From NCBI GenBank assembly GCA_002730475.1, contig PCAG01000012.1, positions 1 to 17,540 of the forward strand: DNA of 17,540 nucleotides. The letters are read 5' to 3'. This stretch comes from Spirochaetales bacterium. Its GTDB lineage: Bacteria; Desulfobacterota_D; UBA1144. A program made the position numbers and the translations under genes. Under the pieces are notes generated by a model, which searched no databases, was not told where the DNA came from, and saw only the letters and a program-made list of their open reading frames with translations. This document shows positions 6,850 through 15,014 of the stretch, one piece after another. Position 1 is the first letter of the stretch. Each line of letters opens with the position of its first letter.

Positions 6850-7419
6850 TCATGGATAATTAAAGTTGTCTGAATCGTTAGTTTTTAACCACTCTGATAA
6901 TGTTTGAGCTTCTTTGTCCTTGTCCGATAGGATTGGATCTTCAACAGGCCATTCAATGCCTATTTCTGGATCATTCCAAAGTATACCAGATTCACATTGA
7001 CCGTTATATGTTCCTGTTGTCATGTATTGAATTTCTGCGAAATCTGAGATGACACAAAAACCTCTGGCAAAAGAAGCCGGTGCCCATACTTGAATTCGGT
7101 TTTCAGCAGAAGCTTCAACTCCGATCCATTTTCCAAGTGTTGGAGATTTTTTTCGTATGTCAACAGCAACAAGAAAAGCAGTGCCTTGGGTGACTCTCAT
7201 AAGCTTTCCCATTGGTGGTTCCCATTGAAAATGAAGTCCACGGACTACATTTTTTTCTGAGCCAGAATGATTTAACTGGACAAAATTAGTGGGCAAACCA
7301 AGTTCTCCGAACTGGTCTGAGCGAAAAACTTCCATGAAAAAACCTCGGCCATCTCGGAACACCCCCGGCTCAATAATTTTTACGGCATCGATTTTGGTTT
7401 GTTTTACTGATGGTTGCAT
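6850..7419 (-). CDS. RmlC-type NDP-4-keto-6-deoxysugar 3,5-epimerase
   Basis: A 189-residue cupin of the dTDP-4-dehydrorhamnose 3,5-epimerase family, of normal length. Key parts are GRGFFMEVFR (residues 24-33), RGLHFQ (60-65, with the catalytic base His63), VAVDIRKKSPT (84-94) and TTGTYN with a conserved tyrosine at about 132. A terminal segment ILWNDPEIGIEWP (146-158) supplies the conserved aspartate. Classical RmlC has a histidine in the segment P-x-x-F-A-H-G-F, but here it reads PASFARGF (114-121) with Arg119. This variant occurs in other family members and may mean a different substrate or single-position epimerisation. The start at 7417-7419 has AGAGGT five bases upstream and overlaps the end of the preceding glycosyltransferase gene by 16 bases, so translation is probably coupled. 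Confidence 0.85.
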   Translation of the reverse strand: MQPSVKQTKIDAVKIIEPGVFRDGRGFFMEVFRSDQFGELGLPTNFVQLNHSGSEKNVVRGLHFQWEPPMGKLMRVTQGTAFLVAVDIRKKSPTLGKWIGVEASAENRIQVWAPASFARGFCVISDFAEIQYMTTGTYNGQCESGILWNDPEIGIEWPVEDPILSDKDKEAQTLSEWLKTNDSDNFNYP

Positions 7420-8528
7420 TCTAGACCTCTTTCTTCTGTCACAGACTCATTATATAACGTTTCAGCTAATACATTAAGATATCTTTTTGAAATAACTTCC
7501 ACAGAATAATTGTTTACAATACATTCCCTAGCTAAATCACCCATTTCCTGTCTTTTTTGAGCAGAACAAGACAGCATGGTTTCAAAGGCGGTAAACCAGT
7601 CATCCATGGTTTTAGCTATAAATCCTATATCACGATTATTAAAAGCGTCAATATATGATTGTTGGTTGCTAGCAATGACAGGTAATCTCTGCGCCATGCC
7701 TTGCGCAATTTTATATTCAGTATGTCCCATCGCATAACTATTATTAAGTATTTTAGGCGAAATTATAATATCAGCGCAAAGTAAATCACTATGATAACTT
7801 TTTGACAAATTACCACTAGAATCCCATGGTCTTATGTCGCAACCAAACTCCTTTTTCATTCTAAATGCTACGGCCGGAAGTCGATTATTCTTAGTTTCTC
7901 TTGTGACTAAAATAAGGTGGATTTTATCCTTAAAGTGGTAAAGACAATCTTCAATTAATTCAAAGTGGTATGCTTTTTTCGCAATACCGCTCCAAATTAA
8001 TATTAATTTATCTTTTTCTAAATGAATTTTATCCCCGGTATATTGATTGTGCACGTCTATATTATCAGGTATCCATGAAACCTTTTCATTATATTTTTTG
8101 CAAATATCATATATATATGTTGAATCAGCCACCACATGATCAGCATTCTCAGTCATCCAGATGGCCTGGCCTTGCTGTTCAGTAGTGGGTTTAGTGCCTG
8201 GAATAGGGAATTCACCCCATATCTCATAGTAATTGACATTTGCATCAAAGATAACCTTGCCTCCATATGCCTGTATTTTTTTTGCTTCTGAAATAGCGCT
8301 ATCAGACATTATTTTCAAAAAAACAACAATATTGTATTTTTTATTAGGATTATATATTTCATTATGGAAATCCTTGGAATTCTTATTAATCCATTCAGCA
8401 ACCGGTTTGAACCTCGCATTCATATTAGGCTTGAACCAGTCTAACAAATAAACTTTACGGCTGTAATAACACGGATGTGTAACCCAGCCAACAGAAATAG
8501 TTTTTTTTGAAAAGAAATTCAACATCAT
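7404..8528 (-). CDS. GT4-like glycosyltransferase
   Basis: A 374-residue protein with a GT-B-type layout. The N-terminal domain contains KVIFDANVNYYEIWG (residues 91-105), ENADHVVADSTYIYD (127-141) and SWIPDNIDV (151-159). The C-terminal domain has LILIWSGIAKKAYHFE (175-190), ADIIISPKI (252-260), then MGHTEYKIAQGMAQRLPVIA (267-286), where an EYKIAQGMA segment in place of the usual EAMA marks a known GT4 variant. It should add a sugar to the lipid-linked intermediate in the cytoplasm. Two adjacent ATG codons (8526-8528 and 8523-8525) lack a good ribosome binding site. It lies 140 bases downstream of the flippase gene and overlaps the RmlC-like gene, so those two are in one operon. Confidence 0.85.
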   Translation of the reverse strand: MMLNFFSKKTISVGWVTHPCYYSRKVYLLDWFKPNMNARFKPVAEWINKNSKDFHNEIYNPNKKYNIVVFLKIMSDSAISEAKKIQAYGGKVIFDANVNYYEIWGEFPIPGTKPTTEQQGQAIWMTENADHVVADSTYIYDICKKYNEKVSWIPDNIDVHNQYTGDKIHLEKDKLILIWSGIAKKAYHFELIEDCLYHFKDKIHLILVTRETKNNRLPAVAFRMKKEFGCDIRPWDSSGNLSKSYHSDLLCADIIISPKILNNSYAMGHTEYKIAQGMAQRLPVIASNQQSYIDAFNNRDIGFIAKTMDDWFTAFETMLSCSAQKRQEMGDLARECIVNNYSVEVISKRYLNVLAETLYNESVTEERGLECNHQ

Positions 8529-8570
8529 TCGAATTTTATCCTTTATAAAAGTATGGCCAATATAAAAGTG

Positions 8571-8586
8571 TCCCTGTAATCAGGGA
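8571..8586 (-). terminator. Hairpin with U-rich tail between wzx and glycosyltransferase
   Basis: TCCCTG (8571-8576) and CAGGGA (8581-8586) form a six-base stem with a TAAT loop. On the minus strand it is followed by CACTTTTATATT. It lies in the 140-base gap after the flippase gene. A weak intrinsic terminator or attenuator is plausible, and full termination would leave the downstream genes needing a promoter not recognised here. Confidence 0.4.
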
Positions 8587-8668
8587 TAAAAAGCAGAACC
8601 ATAAATATTTATTGATAAATGAATACATTATCTGGCGTTTTAGCTATTACAATTAAAAAACAAGGCGC

Positions 8669-9949
8669 TCATGATACTCTGCTGGAGCATTTCCTCTTGT
8701 TGTAATGATAAAAACTTATTAGGAAAAACACACCAGCATAAATATAAGAAAATATTTTTGCGGCTACGATACCAGGCAAGCCGAACCTAATAAGAATAAA
8801 AAACGATATGAATAAAAGAAGGGGGTGTGATATTGAAAAAAGATATGTGAATTTTACTTTTTGCTGAGCCCTGAGGATATTGGCCAAATATGTTGTAGGA
8901 GCTACAATGCACTGAAAGAGCCAAAGCCACTTTGCGTAGGGAACCGACGATGCATATTTTTCAGAAAACAGATAAGGGATTACCTTTGGAATTGCAAAGA
9001 ACCCAATAACTCCTAAACTAATAAAAAAGAAACTGAGAATAATTAATTTTGGCTTTATATATTGCCAGGCTTCCTGCACGTTGCCTGCTGCATATATCTG
9101 CGGCAGTAATATCTGGTTAAAGAGTGAAAAAAGAACACGAATCTGGTCGGGAAATACTAAAGCTATAGAATATACAGCAACATCCGAAGCTGACAGGTAT
9201 TTATATATGAACATCTTATCAGTAAGGATCATCCAGCCAAGAAGAGCAGCTAATGATGCATGAAAGCCGTATTTAATGGCCTTCCAGTCTTTCTTGGCAT
9301 TCTCCCTCCTCGCCATTAGGAACAGAATAAAAGCAACAGCTAATACAGCATTCACTCCCTGGACGGTAATTACAAAAAAAACCGTTGACTGGGTATGGCC
9401 CAGAAAAACTATAATCGCCAGTGCAAGCACTGGAGCTAAAGCAAAAAGAAAATTGGACAGAATCAGCAGCGCGAACCATCCTTTTGCGTTGAACCAAACT
9501 TGACGGATAGTTGAGAGTTGGAGAAGCGGAAAAAGGCAGGACAACCACAGAATTCCTCGCGCCAGGGATGGATCTTTGTCCCAGTAGTAATGGGAAACAA
9601 CTCCTAAGCCAATTGCCGCAGCAATCGATACTCCAAATTTAATCAGGATTATTACCGAAAGATTACCATCATTTTTCTTTGCCGCAGAAATTGAAAGACT
9701 TTCTCCGAGGCCAACCAGGCAAAAGATCCCGGCTATTCCCGAAAAAGATAGAATCAACTGATATTGTCCATATATTTCTTTTGAAACAAACCTGGTCCAG
9801 AGAAAAAGGCTGAACCAGTATATCAAAAAATTGACCCCTTGAACCCCTCCCAGGCCGACCAAGTTTTTACAGGAGTCAAATTTTAGTTTTTTTATTTCAG
9901 CTAATAAGTATTGGGAAATATTCAAACTATACCGCCCTGAACCGACCAA
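8669..9949 (-). CDS. wzx: Wzx-type polysaccharide flippase (MOP superfamily)
   Basis: A 426-residue integral membrane protein with about twelve hydrophobic stretches, typical of the PST/Wzx branch of the MOP exporters. It should move undecaprenyl-diphosphate-linked repeat units from the cytoplasmic to the periplasmic leaflet. The N-terminal segment after residue 29 (LVGLGGVQGVNFLIYWFSLF) matches the usual first helix, FVSKEIYGQYQLILSFSG follows it (about 54-71), and charged loops such as MARRENAKKDWKAIKYG occur mid-protein. The C-terminus is basic. The stop codon TGA lies directly before the TTG at 9947-9949, so the frame cannot start earlier. That TTG lacks a ribosome binding site, and another TTG eight codons on is possible. 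The gene follows a methyltransferase gene by about 100 bases, which contain a hairpin. Confidence 0.9.
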   Translation of the reverse strand: MVGSGRYSLNISQYLLAEIKKLKFDSCKNLVGLGGVQGVNFLIYWFSLFLWTRFVSKEIYGQYQLILSFSGIAGIFCLVGLGESLSISAAKKNDGNLSVIILIKFGVSIAAAIGLGVVSHYYWDKDPSLARGILWLSCLFPLLQLSTIRQVWFNAKGWFALLILSNFLFALAPVLALAIIVFLGHTQSTVFFVITVQGVNAVLAVAFILFLMARRENAKKDWKAIKYGFHASLAALLGWMILTDKMFIYKYLSASDVAVYSIALVFPDQIRVLFSLFNQILLPQIYAAGNVQEAWQYIKPKLIILSFFFISLGVIGFFAIPKVIPYLFSEKYASSVPYAKWLWLFQCIVAPTTYLANILRAQQKVKFTYLFSISHPLLLFISFFILIRFGLPGIVAAKIFSYIYAGVFFLISFYHYNKRKCSSRVS

Positions 9950-9974
9950 TCAATAAAGACATAATTCTGCGGCG

Positions 9975-9997
9975 GAGACAAAATATTTTTTTGTCTC
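9975..9997. repeat. Nine-base-pair hairpin just upstream of wzx
   Basis: GAGACAAAA (9975-9983) and TTTTGTCTC (9989-9997) are perfect inverted repeats with a five-base loop. They lie 26 bases before the wzx start and leave it without a visible ribosome binding site. No U-tract follows on the minus strand, so this looks like a leader structure rather than a terminator. Confidence 0.5.
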
Positions 9998-10050
9998 TAT
10001 CAGGAAATCTTTGTTTCGTTCCCTCCGCTTAATTAATTTCAAGATATGCC

Positions 10051-11097
10051 TCATAGTTTTTCACAAACAAGCACGGCTCTCTCACACAATAAATCCTCAT
10101 GAGAATAATGCCTAAATCTTTCTTTAAGTTTGGCCCTGTCAAGGTTGTAATCGGTTAAGACGTTTTTTCTTACAACAGTGCAACGGAAGTTTCTTTTTGT
10201 GAAACTCGAGATGAAATCACTCATGCGCAGTTCATTCAATGAAAGTATGTCTTTCTGACTAACGCTTTCTTTTTCAACATAGTACATTAAAAACTTGTTT
10301 ATTTGTGTGTGTGAACCAAAACCAATATCATGATACATAATCCCGCCTTTTCTCATCACCATTTCCAGTTTATCAAAACAGCTTTCATAGTCACTTACAT
10401 GCTCAAGAGTTGATCTGCTGCTTAGTAAATCAATACTCCTGGGAGGTATATCTAAAACATCTTCTATATAGTCATTTTTAAAGACTATATTGCTGCTGTC
10501 TAAATACTGCCGAAAATCTTCACACTTAAGGAATGCCTCTCCATTAAAAAAACTCCTTATTTTTTCTGATATCTCATTCTTGGAAACGAAAAAGTTTGAG
10601 TCCACATCTCCTGTACATACCCTAAGCAGCATATTCTGCAATCCATGCCAGATCGAAAAATCCTTCATTTCTTTGTCCGGCTCTATCACATAACATTTAC
10701 TGGCTCCCGCCATATAAACAAGAAACGGTAAAGAAAAAATATTACTCGTGCCAGCCCCCAAATAGAGATATGTAAAGTTTTCAGAGGGCCGGACAGATTC
10801 CTTTTCCAGATCAGAAAACATTTCATTGAAAATCTTTACCCACCTGAAGTGTAGATGCCTATTTCCGTATGTTGGATCCTGCAGCTTGCTGATTCTTTTT
10901 TCAATATGATAAACCATGTCTATGTTGGAAAAAGGCCAATACTTTTCATCCGTTTTCAGACTTTCCAATAAGGAATATTCCGCCAGATTTGCAGGAATAA
11001 TTCTGCTTACAAGTTTTAGGAAGTTGACCTTAAAAATTGAAACCCTTGCAATAATTCCATATTGCAACCGTCCCAGCAGGAATTTAGATTTACTCAT
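10051..11097 (-). CDS. SAM-dependent class I methyltransferase
   Basis: A 348-residue protein with an N-terminal helical region of about 105 residues of unknown role. A Rossmann-type methyltransferase domain follows. Motif I is YLGAGTSNIF (residues 112-121) and the acidic end of strand two is VIEPD (137-141), the ribose-binding contact. IDLLSSRSTLEHVSDYES (222-239) is motif IV/post-I of Methyltransf_11-type enzymes. MRKGGIMYHDIGFGSH closes the fold. It probably methylates a sugar hydroxyl or amino group of the repeat unit or an NDP-sugar precursor, but substrate is unknown. A phosphate or lipid-head acceptor cannot be excluded. The ATG at 11095-11097 has only a weak upstream purine stretch. 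It lies between the radical SAM gene and wzx, in the same direction. Confidence 0.8.
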   Translation of the reverse strand: MSKSKFLLGRLQYGIIARVSIFKVNFLKLVSRIIPANLAEYSLLESLKTDEKYWPFSNIDMVYHIEKRISKLQDPTYGNRHLHFRWVKIFNEMFSDLEKESVRPSENFTYLYLGAGTSNIFSLPFLVYMAGASKCYVIEPDKEMKDFSIWHGLQNMLLRVCTGDVDSNFFVSKNEISEKIRSFFNGEAFLKCEDFRQYLDSSNIVFKNDYIEDVLDIPPRSIDLLSSRSTLEHVSDYESCFDKLEMVMRKGGIMYHDIGFGSHTQINKFLMYYVEKESVSQKDILSLNELRMSDFISSFTKRNFRCTVVRKNVLTDYNLDRAKLKERFRHYSHEDLLCERAVLVCEKL

Positions 11098-11245
11098 ATT
11101 TCAAAAAGATAGTTATTACATGTGCGGGAATTAATAATGCTACAGAAAGTGCTGGCCCACTACTGCTTGAGAAGAAGGTGTACTACAAAATTGCTCTTAA
11201 TAAGAACGATGCACACAAGTACAGTGCAATACGAAAGGCCGATTA

Positions 11246-12628
11246 TTATGACTTGAAAATTGGACTTCTCACCTGTTCCACAAGTCCTTTTGCAAACCAA
11301 AAAATGAAAGATGAAATGTACTTGAGATGAACATCTAAACGGTACCATTTTGATCTGTAAAAAAATAAATACCATAAATAACGGAAGCTGACGATATGAT
11401 ACCTGTTTAAAGGTCCTGTGTTCAGTACTCCAGGAGCTGGTGCGGCTCCGGCTTGGATATTCGATTTGTCGTCAAAATATCCATCTTTATCCGGTATCTG
11501 AACAAGCAATTTCATCTCATGTACAATATCCCATATCTTTGTGCCTGGATATGGCATGAGAGTGTAATAGGACGTCTTATCCGGCTTTGCTTTAAGGTTA
11601 ATCTTAAATGTGTCTATGATTTCTCTGATACTTTCCGTTGGAATACCAACAATATTAAAGGATTTTGACTGTAGCCCTAAACCTCTAATAGTCTGAAATG
11701 CTTTAAGAATCTCATCATTTGACATTTTTCTGTTTAATATTTCTTTTCGAATCTTCTCATTACCACTTTCAATACCAATCCACACATCTTTCAGACCAGC
11801 TGCCTGTAGCTCACATAGTGAATCAATTCTCCGTAAAACCATTTCCGGTCTTGAAGCACAGCCAAAGGAAATATCAATTTCCTGATTGTACATGCCCGCA
11901 AATTTGCTAATCCAGTCTCTATCTGTCAAAAACAGATCATCAGAAAAAGATATATATTTAGTGCCTTCACATTTCAATAATTTACATTCTTCAATTACAG
12001 ATTCAACACCGCGACGGCGATAAGTAAAATGAGACATCTTACGCAGTGTGCTGTTGTAACAGTACGTGCATCTATAAGGGCATCCCCGTGCAGTAAGAAC
12101 ATTTCTGGTGTCAGAGGTTACGTCTCTTTCCAAAAGGTCCCAGGAAGGCATGCCGATTTCATCCAAATTATCTATAAAGACAGGAGCATTAACAGATAAT
12201 TCGCCATTCGAATCAATATATGCAAGGCCAGGCACTTCAGAGATATTCAGACTTCCATCAAAATATTGCAGTAATTTCATAATCGAAACTTCTCCCTCAC
12301 CTATGCAGATATAGTCGATTTCGGGCTTAAATATTATCGTTTTATATGTTGCTGTCGGATGAACCCCGCCAAATACAATCGGTTTAGAGGGACATTTTTC
12401 TTTAAGTTTTCGCGCGACAGCCAAACAATCCTTATACTGTTCCGTGATACAGGAGAATCCGATAACATCAAAGTTTTTACTTGCATCTACTATGTTTTCT
12501 GGATCATGATACGCAAGGGAGATAATGGTTACAGGAAATTTCCTGCGGATATATTGAGCAAGAAATCCCAGGCCGAGATTAACCATACTCGATTTTGATT
12601 TTATTCCATCAACCAGCAAAATTTTCAT
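11246..12628 (-). CDS. B12-binding-type radical SAM protein
   Basis: A 460-residue protein with a B12-binding-type N-terminal domain (about residues 1-130) and a radical SAM core. The N-terminal part shows KILLVDGIK at the start, DVIGFSCITEQY (54-65), PIVFGGVHPTATY (83-95) and DYICIGEGEVSI (105-116), the usual pattern of this domain. No DxHxxG cobalamin-ligand motif was seen, so cobalamin may bind base-off without that histidine or not at all. The iron-sulfur site is Cys183, Cys187 and Cys190 in the CxxxCxxC segment RGCPYRCTYCYN. A SAM-binding glycine-rich segment, WIGIESGNEKIRK, comes later. Enzymes of this class do C- or P-methylation, rearrangements and other radical steps. In a sugar cluster a C-methylation or unusual sugar modification is plausible, not shown. 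The ATG at 12626-12628 has a good GGAG ribosome binding site. Confidence 0.85.
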   Translation of the reverse strand: MKILLVDGIKSKSSMVNLGLGFLAQYIRRKFPVTIISLAYHDPENIVDASKNFDVIGFSCITEQYKDCLAVARKLKEKCPSKPIVFGGVHPTATYKTIIFKPEIDYICIGEGEVSIMKLLQYFDGSLNISEVPGLAYIDSNGELSVNAPVFIDNLDEIGMPSWDLLERDVTSDTRNVLTARGCPYRCTYCYNSTLRKMSHFTYRRRGVESVIEECKLLKCEGTKYISFSDDLFLTDRDWISKFAGMYNQEIDISFGCASRPEMVLRRIDSLCELQAAGLKDVWIGIESGNEKIRKEILNRKMSNDEILKAFQTIRGLGLQSKSFNIVGIPTESIREIIDTFKINLKAKPDKTSYYTLMPYPGTKIWDIVHEMKLLVQIPDKDGYFDDKSNIQAGAAPAPGVLNTGPLNRYHIVSFRYLWYLFFYRSKWYRLDVHLKYISSFIFWFAKGLVEQVRSPIFKS

Positions 12629-12634
12629 TTAAAT

Positions 12635-12638
12635 CTCC
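12635..12638 (-). promoter_or_regulatory. Ribosome binding site of radical SAM gene
   Basis: GGAG on the minus strand lies six bases upstream of the ATG at 12626-12628. It also lies about ten bases past the stop of the open extension of the preceding gene (12648-12650), which is normal operon spacing. Confidence 0.7.
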
Positions 12639-12647
12639 AGAAACGGT

Positions 12648-12821
12648 TTATTCAGGTATGTCAATGCTGGCTATCAGTTTCTTATCTTTTTCTAAAATTC
12701 TTTGCCAAAAAACTGACAACCGCACAGAACTTTCAACTTTTGAAGCTTGCCGCCCCATGTAGTCCCAATTTTTAGCAATACAAAAACTCGATATTTTTAA
12801 TGATTCATTACAATCTGCATC
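12648..12821 (-). pseudogene. Open 3' extension of the CgeB-type gene in another frame
   Basis: Directly after the stop of the CgeB-type gene, the minus strand has a shifted frame that stays open for 57 codons and ends in TAA at 12648-12650. The peptide begins DADCNESLKISSFCIAKNWD and ends in the amphipathic stretch VRLSVFWQRILEKDKKLIAS, which looks like coding sequence. The frame has no start with a ribosome binding site. Losing one T from the T5 run at 12822-12826 would join it to the upstream gene, giving a protein of about 409 residues. The stop then falls 19 bases before the radical SAM start, the usual operon distance. Either the gene is frameshifted or the sequence has a homopolymer error. 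Confidence 0.55.
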
Positions 12822-13878
12822 AAAAACTATTCTTTACGATGCTCATTAGGGTCTGCATCCTGCGATTGTGAGTGTGAGCATCTAGAATATACTCATGAGT
12901 TTTATCAACCATTTTCTGCAGAAAGCTCTCATCTTTTAACTTTTCTACAACATCACCAAGATTGCTCAAGTCAGGCTGTAATGAAATATAATGTTCATCA
13001 GGTTTTAAAATATCATTAAACCTTCCAGGAAACATTATCAGGCATGTTTTTGTGCCAACTGCATCAAAATGCCTTGGTGAAATAATTTTTCCTGAAACAG
13101 CATTGCTATAGTGTTCAAAAAACAATTTATATACATCAGCAAAGGTGCAGGAAGGATTTTCATTCACATATTTATTCACTGCCAGCCTGGTTCGGTCATC
13201 TTTTTCCAAAAAGGACGTCCCTGCTTCAGTAGTTACTGTTGCCACGCACGAGCTCAAAAATTTTGCCCAGCCCTGCCGATCAAAACGTTTTGCATCATCA
13301 TGACTGCAGTCTACTTTAAAACCGTAGTCCATTATTTGGATGAGCAGGTCAGGTATTTTGTTCCTGTCAACATCTCCAATATACCAGGGGTATTCTGCCG
13401 AACGCTCCCCAATATCTATTTTTCTCCTGCTAAGCGGCTCCCGTGAAAAAAAAACATCAGGATTTAATGCATGGGGAACAGATAAGGTTTTTGCTGAACA
13501 CTCATCATAGAGCCAGTCCGCTCTATCCTGCGGCAGCTGCGATGCTACAAAATCTGCAGCAATTTCGTGTACCATATCCAGCTTTTCCGGTATTAACTTA
13601 TATTCGTTACCTATAAAAATTAATAGTTTCCCTTTTCGATATTGAAGTGCTTTTTTAAGCAGAGGTGAAACATAGTCCATATTAGAGTTTGTTGAGTGCA
13701 GTAAAATTATGAGGTCATACTTCCTGATTTTAGGTACAATCATCAACCAAGCTCGATTGGCAAGGTTGCATTGGTCCCAGGTTACATGATCATATTTCAG
13801 AAAAGCATCGCGCCAGTCCTCATTGTATGAAATGACGCTTGACTGAATACTTGCCGCAAAGAGCAGGAGACCTCTCAA
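12820..13878 (-). CDS. CgeB-like glycosyltransferase, 3' end possibly frameshifted
   Basis: A 352-residue GT-B type protein of the CgeB/GT1_C-containing group. The first half has KYDLIILLHSTNSNMDYVSP (residues 53-72) and GKLLIFIGNEYKLIP (83-97). The second half has YPWYIGDVDRNKIPDLL (163-179), WAKFLSSCVATVTTEAGTSF (204-223) and the family hallmark ISPRHFDAVGTKTCLIMFPG (266-285), followed by DEHYISLQPDLSN. It should act in repeat-unit assembly. The start is TTG at 13876-13878, chosen because GGGAG (13887-13891) sits eight bases upstream. The stop comes at a T5 run, and an open frame continues beyond it (12648-12821). The usual C-terminal helix is already present at residues 326-352, so the shorter protein could still be complete. 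The gene starts 48 bases after the DUF115-like gene. Confidence 0.8.
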   Translation of the reverse strand: MRGLLLFAASIQSSVISYNEDWRDAFLKYDHVTWDQCNLANRAWLMIVPKIRKYDLIILLHSTNSNMDYVSPLLKKALQYRKGKLLIFIGNEYKLIPEKLDMVHEIAADFVASQLPQDRADWLYDECSAKTLSVPHALNPDVFFSREPLSRRKIDIGERSAEYPWYIGDVDRNKIPDLLIQIMDYGFKVDCSHDDAKRFDRQGWAKFLSSCVATVTTEAGTSFLEKDDRTRLAVNKYVNENPSCTFADVYKLFFEHYSNAVSGKIISPRHFDAVGTKTCLIMFPGRFNDILKPDEHYISLQPDLSNLGDVVEKLKDESFLQKMVDKTHEYILDAHTHNRRMQTLMSIVKNSF

Positions 13879-13886
13879 CTTATTAA

Positions 13887-13891
13887 CTCCC
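13887..13891 (-). promoter_or_regulatory. Ribosome binding site deciding a TTG start
   Basis: GGGAG on the minus strand lies eight bases upstream of TTG 13876-13878, which supports TTG as the genuine start of the CgeB-like gene. The surrounding sequence reads AGGGAGTTAATAAGTTG. Confidence 0.7.
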
Positions 13892-13926
13892 TAAAGGTTG
13901 TGCAGTCATATAATTTAATCATAAAG

Positions 13927-14814
13927 TCAGTTTTGCTTTGAGTCATCCCAGTCCCATAAGGGAAGAAAATGCATGAGCAGAGACTTTTTTGTATATACTG
14001 ACAGCTCTGTTCCATATTTTTTCATTTCTTCCGCCCAACGTGGAATCGTAACCAGCATTCTACCTGCTGTTGTATTGAGTTCAAGGAGGGGAAGAGTATT
14101 AATTGGAGCTAGAAAACCCGTCAGAGGAAAAAAATACTCTCGCGTCCTTAACTCAACACCGACCAGTACTATTTTTTTATATTCCATTAAAAAGCCGAAG
14201 TGTATACAGTCACACAATGTCCCACCAGCATGAATAAGTGTCCATTCCCGACGGTCTGGCAAGATATTAAGCCTTCGAGATTTTTTGCGCTCTCTGTAAA
14301 CTGTAAAAGGTGCCCCTTCCGGCAACAGTTCTTCAGCAGCAAGCATTGGACCATCTATACCTGTTGGCATCCCCTGTAGGATACAAACCGGCTGTTTATC
14401 TTTTATTGCGTGAAACGGTTTTGCATATTCCTTACAGTCCTGAAGCCTGTCATTGTATGAAATAAAAATATTATTCAGATAGCATAGTTGAATATCATGG
14501 ACTAAATGAAATGTATTCTTTATAACACGCTTAAACATAAAATATCCCATACTTATACTGTCATGCTGCTCGATTAAGGCTATCTCTTCCGGGGTTAAGT
14601 CATTAATCGAAGGGGCGGAGCCTAAAACAAATAACGTATCACTCCTTTTATGATCTTTCATATTAGAAAATTCGATATATTGATACTTTCCTGACCCTAC
14701 AACCTTGTCCAGCTTTTTGTTCATCTTATAGATCGTCAGATGATTCAGCATTCTGTTGGAATGCCTCTGTACTTGTGATCTAGAAAAATTAATGAGTGGC
14801 TTCAAATAATCCAT
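13927..14814 (-). CDS. DUF115/MAF-like putative glycosyltransferase
   Basis: A 295-residue protein that resembles the DUF115 (motility-associated factor, MptE-like) group. Residues 61-70, LFVLGSAPSI, form the glycine-serine loop seen at the first strand of these proteins. SISMGYFMFKR (86-96) matches the next conserved part. Residues 195-222 carry IHAGGTLCDCIHFGF and then KKIVLVGVEL, the second conserved block. DUF115 proteins are linked to transfer of nonulosonic acids such as pseudaminic acid in flagellin glycosylation, and related folds occur in sialyltransferases. Placement three genes after a WbpG/PseA-type amidotransferase fits transfer of an amidino sugar here, but this is inference. 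The ATG at 14812-14814 has only a weak GAGA upstream. It ends 48 bases before the CgeB-like gene. Confidence 0.55.
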   Translation of the reverse strand: MDYLKPLINFSRSQVQRHSNRMLNHLTIYKMNKKLDKVVGSGKYQYIEFSNMKDHKRSDTLFVLGSAPSINDLTPEEIALIEQHDSISMGYFMFKRVIKNTFHLVHDIQLCYLNNIFISYNDRLQDCKEYAKPFHAIKDKQPVCILQGMPTGIDGPMLAAEELLPEGAPFTVYRERKKSRRLNILPDRREWTLIHAGGTLCDCIHFGFLMEYKKIVLVGVELRTREYFFPLTGFLAPINTLPLLELNTTAGRMLVTIPRWAEEMKKYGTELSVYTKKSLLMHFLPLWDWDDSKQN

Positions 14815-15014
14815 TTAATAATCTCAACTTGGTCACTGATTAAAATGCCCATTAAGCAGAAATCTGGAAGTAGTTCATTTTTGTTAGTTTCAGATGGTTA
14901 TTGTGGAGAGGTGAAATAACACTTTAATCTACTAGCAATATCGTGAGGAAAAGCAATGGAGGCAGAACGTAAGTGATAAGGAAGAATGAACACTTGAGCA
15001 AAATAAACTTTTGT
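14815..15014. other. 200-base gap without a supported gene
   Basis: No convincing gene was seen here. A minus-strand frame through this stretch encodes a hydrophobic tail, but it overlaps the methyltransferase gene in another frame. No promoter with good spacing was found on the minus strand. Confidence 0.4.

Noticed and set aside
9273..9548. Minus-strand frame of 91 codons inside wzx
   Set aside because: It lies within the flippase gene in another frame and has no family features.
11160..11375. Minus-strand frame of 71 codons after the radical SAM gene
   Set aside because: More than half overlaps the radical SAM gene in another frame. No start signal or family features.
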